From assembly GCF_937999985.1 (NCBI RefSeq), contig NZ_CALLDG010000014.1, positions 1 through 13,777 on the forward strand: a stretch of DNA of 13,777 nt, written 5' to 3'. Shown in pieces: positions 11,312 to 13,777 of this stretch. Every line of letters starts with the position of its first letter. Position 1 is the first letter of the stretch. The notes below the pieces were generated by a model. That model was not told where the DNA came from and searched no databases. It saw only the letters and a list, made by a program, of their open reading frames with translations. The translations under genes and the position numbers were made by a program. The DNA is from an uncultured Corynebacterium sp. (GTDB lineage Bacteria > Actinomycetota > Actinomycetes > Mycobacteriales > Mycobacteriaceae).

Positions 11312-11968
11312 ATGAACTCCAACAAGCGCTTCCGTCGTTCCGCAGTGGCACTGGCCGCAGGTGCATCCCTGGTTTTCGGTGTTGCTGCATGCTCTGACGA
11401 TGCTGAGGACGCCAAGGACAAGGCTGGCGACGCAGCAAACTCCGCTACTGAGAAGGCTGGCGAGGCTGCCGACTCTGCTACAGCGAAGGCCGGTGAAGGC
11501 GAGGACGGTGAGTCCGAGGCTGAGGGTGCTGACTCTGAGGGCGCTGACGCAGAGGGCTCTGAGGGCGCTGGCGCAGAGGGCGCCGAGGGTGAGACCGAGA
11601 AGGTCCAGACCGCTAGCGGTGAAGAGGTTGAGCTGCCGAAGGACGTCAAGACCGCTTGGGACAACGAAGGCGGCGAGTCCGGTTCCTTCGGTAAGCTCGC
11701 CGAGTTTACCGAGGGCGAGAACGGCTCCCTGGCAACCTTTGAAAAGGGCTGGATCGCTAACTCCAAGGATCACGGTGCAGTTCCGCTGATCGGCAAGATC
11801 GGTGAGACCTGGAACAACGGCGGCGGCCTGGACAACGAGCTGGGTCTGCCGACCGCTCCGGAGAAGGGCGACGCAGCCAACGGCTGGACTCAGTCCTTCG
11901 AGAACGGCACCATCACGTGGGCTAAGGATGAGTCCGGTCAGTACTCCGAGACCATCGAGAAGCGCTAA
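11312..11968 (+). CDS. LGFP-domain lipoprotein
   Basis: This 218-residue protein starts with a lipoprotein signal peptide: basic NKRFRR, a hydrophobic core, and the lipobox VAAC with C27 as the lipid-modified residue. Residues 28-97 are an acidic, alanine-rich linker that begins with 11-residue repeats (KAGDAANSATE at 37-47, KAGEAADSATA at 48-58) and continues with EGA-type repeats. Residues from about 98 to the end form a folded domain with ELGLPTAPE and repeated W and G-rich turns typical of the LGFP repeat found in secreted corynebacterial proteins, thought to bind the cell wall. AGAAAGG lies before the ATG at 11312; an open frame 21 codons earlier would ruin the signal peptide. I infer a role as an envelope lipoprotein; no enzyme motif is seen. 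A strong terminator follows. Confidence 0.85.
   Translation: MNSNKRFRRSAVALAAGASLVFGVAACSDDAEDAKDKAGDAANSATEKAGEAADSATAKAGEGEDGESEAEGADSEGADAEGSEGAGAEGAEGETEKVQTASGEEVELPKDVKTAWDNEGGESGSFGKLAEFTEGENGSLATFEKGWIANSKDHGAVPLIGKIGETWNNGGGLDNELGLPTAPEKGDAANGWTQSFENGTITWAKDESGQYSETIEKR
11534..11581. repeat. Two tandem 24-bp units in the lipoprotein linker
   Basis: The unit at 11534-11557 recurs at 11558-11581 with one mismatch (GACGC/GGCGC). It adds eight residues (S-E-G-A-x-A-E-G) in frame and so could change linker length without breaking the gene. Confidence 0.85.
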
Positions 11969-11995
11969 GTTCTAACCTTCAAGTAGTGCTTGATA

Positions 11996-12040
11996 ACCCC
12001 AGGTGAGGGGCATGAAATGCTCCGGAGCCTGGGGCTTTTT
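11996..12040 (+). terminator. Rho-independent terminator of the lipoprotein gene
   Basis: CCCCAGG (11997-12003) pairs with CCTGGGG (12028-12034), the inner GGGGCAT pairs with ATGCTCC, and TTTTT follows at 12036-12040. It stands about 30 nt after the stop. Confidence 0.93.
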
Positions 12041-12221
12041 ATGTTTACCCAGAGTTCATCTGACAACAATGTAATTTCCATGCGGTGCGCATAGCGTCGA
12101 GGATGTCCGAAGCAAGTAACAACTACCCACCTCATCCGTTTCCCGGATGTAAAGCGTAGCTTTTGCGGCGTGGAACGTCCGGGTTGATCGACTCATAATC
12201 CATACAAGGAGCACCACCTCC
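12041..12221 (+). other. Region upstream of phoH2
   Basis: No gene-sized frame. A likely -10 is CATAAT at 12194-12199, about 7 nt before AAGGAG. Hairpins CATCCG-N5-CGGATG (12133-12149) and AAAGC-GTA-GCTTT (12151-12163) lie upstream. A short frame of 18 codons (12103-12159) has no good ribosome site. I find no match to the PhoAT antitoxin that precedes phoH2 in mycobacteria. Confidence 0.45.
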
Positions 12222-13613
12222 ATGACTTCCGCCGCGCCCACCGATCAGGCACATCAGAACTTTCAGGCAGAACAGGCTCTCAACGCGCATTCAGACGCAG
12301 AGCTCGGCCTACGCACTTATGTCCTCGACACTTCGGTGTTGCTATCCGATCCCTGGGCACTCATCAAGTTTGCGGAACACCGCATCATCCTCCCCGTTGT
12401 CGTCATCAGTGAGCTAGAGGGCAAGCGCCACCACCCGGAACTCGGATGGTTCGCCCGCCAGGCCCTGCGCATGCTCGAGGACTTCCGTCAGGAACACGGA
12501 CGGCTGGACATGCCCAGTATCGTCAACGAAGCCGGCGGTACCGTCCAGGTGGAGCTGAACCACGTTGACCAGTCCGTGCTGCCCACGGGCCTGCGCGGTG
12601 AGCAGAATGATCACCGCATCCTGGCTTGTGCTTTGAACCTGCGGGCCGAGGGGCACAACGTCACACTGGTAACGAAGGACGTGCCGCTGCGCGTGAAGGC
12701 CGGTGCCGTCGGTCTTGACGCCGACGAATACCATGCCCAGGACGTCGTGCTCACCGGATACAACGGCATGGCTCGCGCGGAGGTGCCCTCCAGCATCATC
12801 GACGAACTGTACGACGTGGGGGAGGCCGACATCTCTGGCGCACTGACGGTAGACGGCGACGAGGTCGACGAGCTGCCGATCCACTGCGGTCTGCAACTGA
12901 CCGCGGGCAGCCAGTCCGTTCTGGCACGCTCGATGGGCGACGGCATGGTGCGCCAGGTTCCCACCGACCTGGAAGCTTTTGGAATCCGGGGACGCAGCGC
13001 CCAGCAGCGCGTGGCGCTGGATCTGCTGCTGGATAACGAGGTTGGCATCGTAAGTCTGGGCGGCTCCGCGGGTACCGGTAAGTCCGCTCTGGCGCTGTGC
13101 GCCGGGTTGGAGGCAGTGCTGGAACGCGGTGAACACAAGCGCATCGTCGTCTTCCGCCCTCTGTATGCCGTCGGTGGCCAGGACTTGGGCTACCTACCCG
13201 GCAGCGAGACGGATAAGATGAACCCCTGGGCGCAGGCTGTGTACGACACCCTGGAAGGGGTGGTCAGCGACAACGTGCTGGAGGAGATCGACGCCCGCGG
13301 GCTGCTGGAGGTGCTCCCGCTGACGCACATCCGCGGCCGCAGCCTGAACGACAGCTTCGTCATTGTGGACGAAGCCCAGTCGCTCGAGCGCAACGTCCTG
13401 CTGACCGTGCTCTCGCGTCTGGGGCGAAACTCCCGCGTCGTACTGACCCATGACGTTGCGCAGCGCGATAACCTGCGCGTGGGCCGCCACGACGGCATCC
13501 AGGCGGTGATCGAAAAGCTGAAGAACAATCCGCTGTTCGCACACGTCACGCTGACCCGATCCGAGCGCTCCGCGATCGCTGAACTGGTGACGAACCTGCT
13601 GGAAAAAGGATAG
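12222..13613 (+). CDS. phoH2: PhoH2: PIN RNase fused to PhoH ATPase
   Basis: The 463-residue protein joins an N-terminal PIN domain (about 31-180) to a C-terminal PhoH ATPase (about 245-460), the PhoH2 layout known from M. tuberculosis Rv1095. The mycobacterial enzyme is an ATP-dependent RNA helicase and sequence-specific RNase. PIN acidic residues are visible: D36 in VLDTSVLL, E64 in SELEGK, D130 in NDHRILA and D153 in VTKDVP. The PhoH part has Walker A GSAGTGKS (281-288) and Walker B IVDEAQ (381-386), followed by the THD-Q block at 409-413. AAGGAG lies 10 nt before ATG 12222; nothing upstream in frame can serve as a start. In mycobacteria an antitoxin gene, phoAT, precedes phoH2; here there is none of comparable size, so toxin-antitoxin behaviour cannot be assumed. 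Position after glyA agrees with mycobacterial gene order. Confidence 0.95.
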   Translation: MTSAAPTDQAHQNFQAEQALNAHSDAELGLRTYVLDTSVLLSDPWALIKFAEHRIILPVVVISELEGKRHHPELGWFARQALRMLEDFRQEHGRLDMPSIVNEAGGTVQVELNHVDQSVLPTGLRGEQNDHRILACALNLRAEGHNVTLVTKDVPLRVKAGAVGLDADEYHAQDVVLTGYNGMARAEVPSSIIDELYDVGEADISGALTVDGDEVDELPIHCGLQLTAGSQSVLARSMGDGMVRQVPTDLEAFGIRGRSAQQRVALDLLLDNEVGIVSLGGSAGTGKSALALCAGLEAVLERGEHKRIVVFRPLYAVGGQDLGYLPGSETDKMNPWAQAVYDTLEGVVSDNVLEEIDARGLLEVLPLTHIRGRSLNDSFVIVDEAQSLERNVLLTVLSRLGRNSRVVLTHDVAQRDNLRVGRHDGIQAVIEKLKNNPLFAHVTLTRSERSAIAELVTNLLEKG

Positions 13614-13623
13614 TTCGCTCACA

Positions 13624-13635
13624 GCTGCCGGCAGC
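13624..13635. other. 12-bp palindrome after phoH2
   Basis: GCTGCCGGCAGC is a perfect palindrome 11 nt after the phoH2 stop. There is no T-run, so it is at best a weak or non-canonical terminator. Confidence 0.3.
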
Positions 13636-13663
13636 CAGGTGGCGCAAATGATGGGTCTTAGGG

Positions 13664-13669
13664 CACAAT
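13664..13669 (+). promoter_or_regulatory. Possible -10 box, leaderless start of last gene
   Basis: CACAAT differs from TATAAT at two positions and ends 7 nt before the ATG at 13677. No Shine-Dalgarno site stands before that ATG. Confidence 0.35.
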
Positions 13670-13676
13670 TTCTTCC

Positions 13677-13777
13677 ATGACTTCCGCGAACACCGCAGGG
13701 AACACTGCGAATACTGGGAACTCTGCGAACACTGCAGGGAGTGCCGCAGATAGCAACGCTGGCAACAACGCCCAGAA
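13677..13777 (+). CDS. 5' end of an unidentified low-complexity protein
   Basis: ATG at 13677 opens a frame that runs off the right edge (33 codons visible). The visible part is made almost entirely of N, T, A, G and S (MTSANTAGNTANTGNSANTA and on) and looks disordered, with no signal peptide. The DNA shows a 16-bp direct repeat with one mismatch (13686-13701 and 13725-13740). Nothing identifies the product; the informative domain, if any, lies beyond the window. A non-coding reading is possible but the start and promoter spacing look like those of other leaderless genes here. Confidence 0.5.
   Translation, partial: MTSANTAGNTANTGNSANTAGSAADSNAGNNAQ

Overview
The window looks like a chromosomal segment of a high-GC actinobacterium, most likely Corynebacterium. 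It carries mycothiol S-conjugate amidase (mca), a short-chain Z-prenyl diphosphate synthase of the Rv1086 type, an LGFP-domain lipoprotein and a PIN-PhoH fusion. The gene order greA, DUF4307, mca, small membrane protein, Z-prenyl synthase, coaA, glyA, (insert), phoH2 matches, from memory, the Mycobacterium tuberculosis Rv1080c-Rv1095 region. The species cannot be fixed from the sequence alone.

Layout. Positions 1-430 are non-coding and rich in short repeats (four copies of a 21-bp element, a 22-bp tandem duplication, a perfect 17-bp palindrome). greA (-) and a DUF4307 membrane protein (-) follow. mca (+), a one-helix membrane protein (+) and the Z-prenyl synthase (+) form the next block; the last two are 10 nt apart. 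coaA (-) and glyA (+) diverge across about 310 bp holding six 14-bp tandem repeats, a run of eight G-tracts and the glyA promoter. pncA (+) follows glyA. A crotonase-fold gene (+) and an LCAD-type acyl-CoA dehydrogenase (-) converge 9 nt apart. A gap of about 730 bp (9339-10066) has no credible protein gene. It holds a strong plus-strand promoter overlapped by a DtxR-like iron box and a bidirectional terminator 300 nt downstream, so it may encode a small RNA. DUF5997 (-) and a LysR substrate-binding domain without an HTH (+) diverge from a 37-bp region in which both genes look leaderless. An LGFP lipoprotein (+), phoH2 (+) and the start of a low-complexity protein (+) close the window.

How the genes fit together. 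Most are housekeeping: transcript cleavage (GreA), mycothiol-dependent detoxification (Mca), prenyl and cell-wall lipid precursors, CoA synthesis, one-carbon metabolism (GlyA), NAD salvage (PncA) and fatty-acid or aromatic acyl-CoA turnover. The parts most worth following up are the possible iron-regulated small RNA, the possible 'split' LysR-type regulator formed by DUF5997 and the substrate-binding protein, the repeat and G-tract region between coaA and glyA, and a dispersed 9-10 bp motif (GGCGTCAATA).
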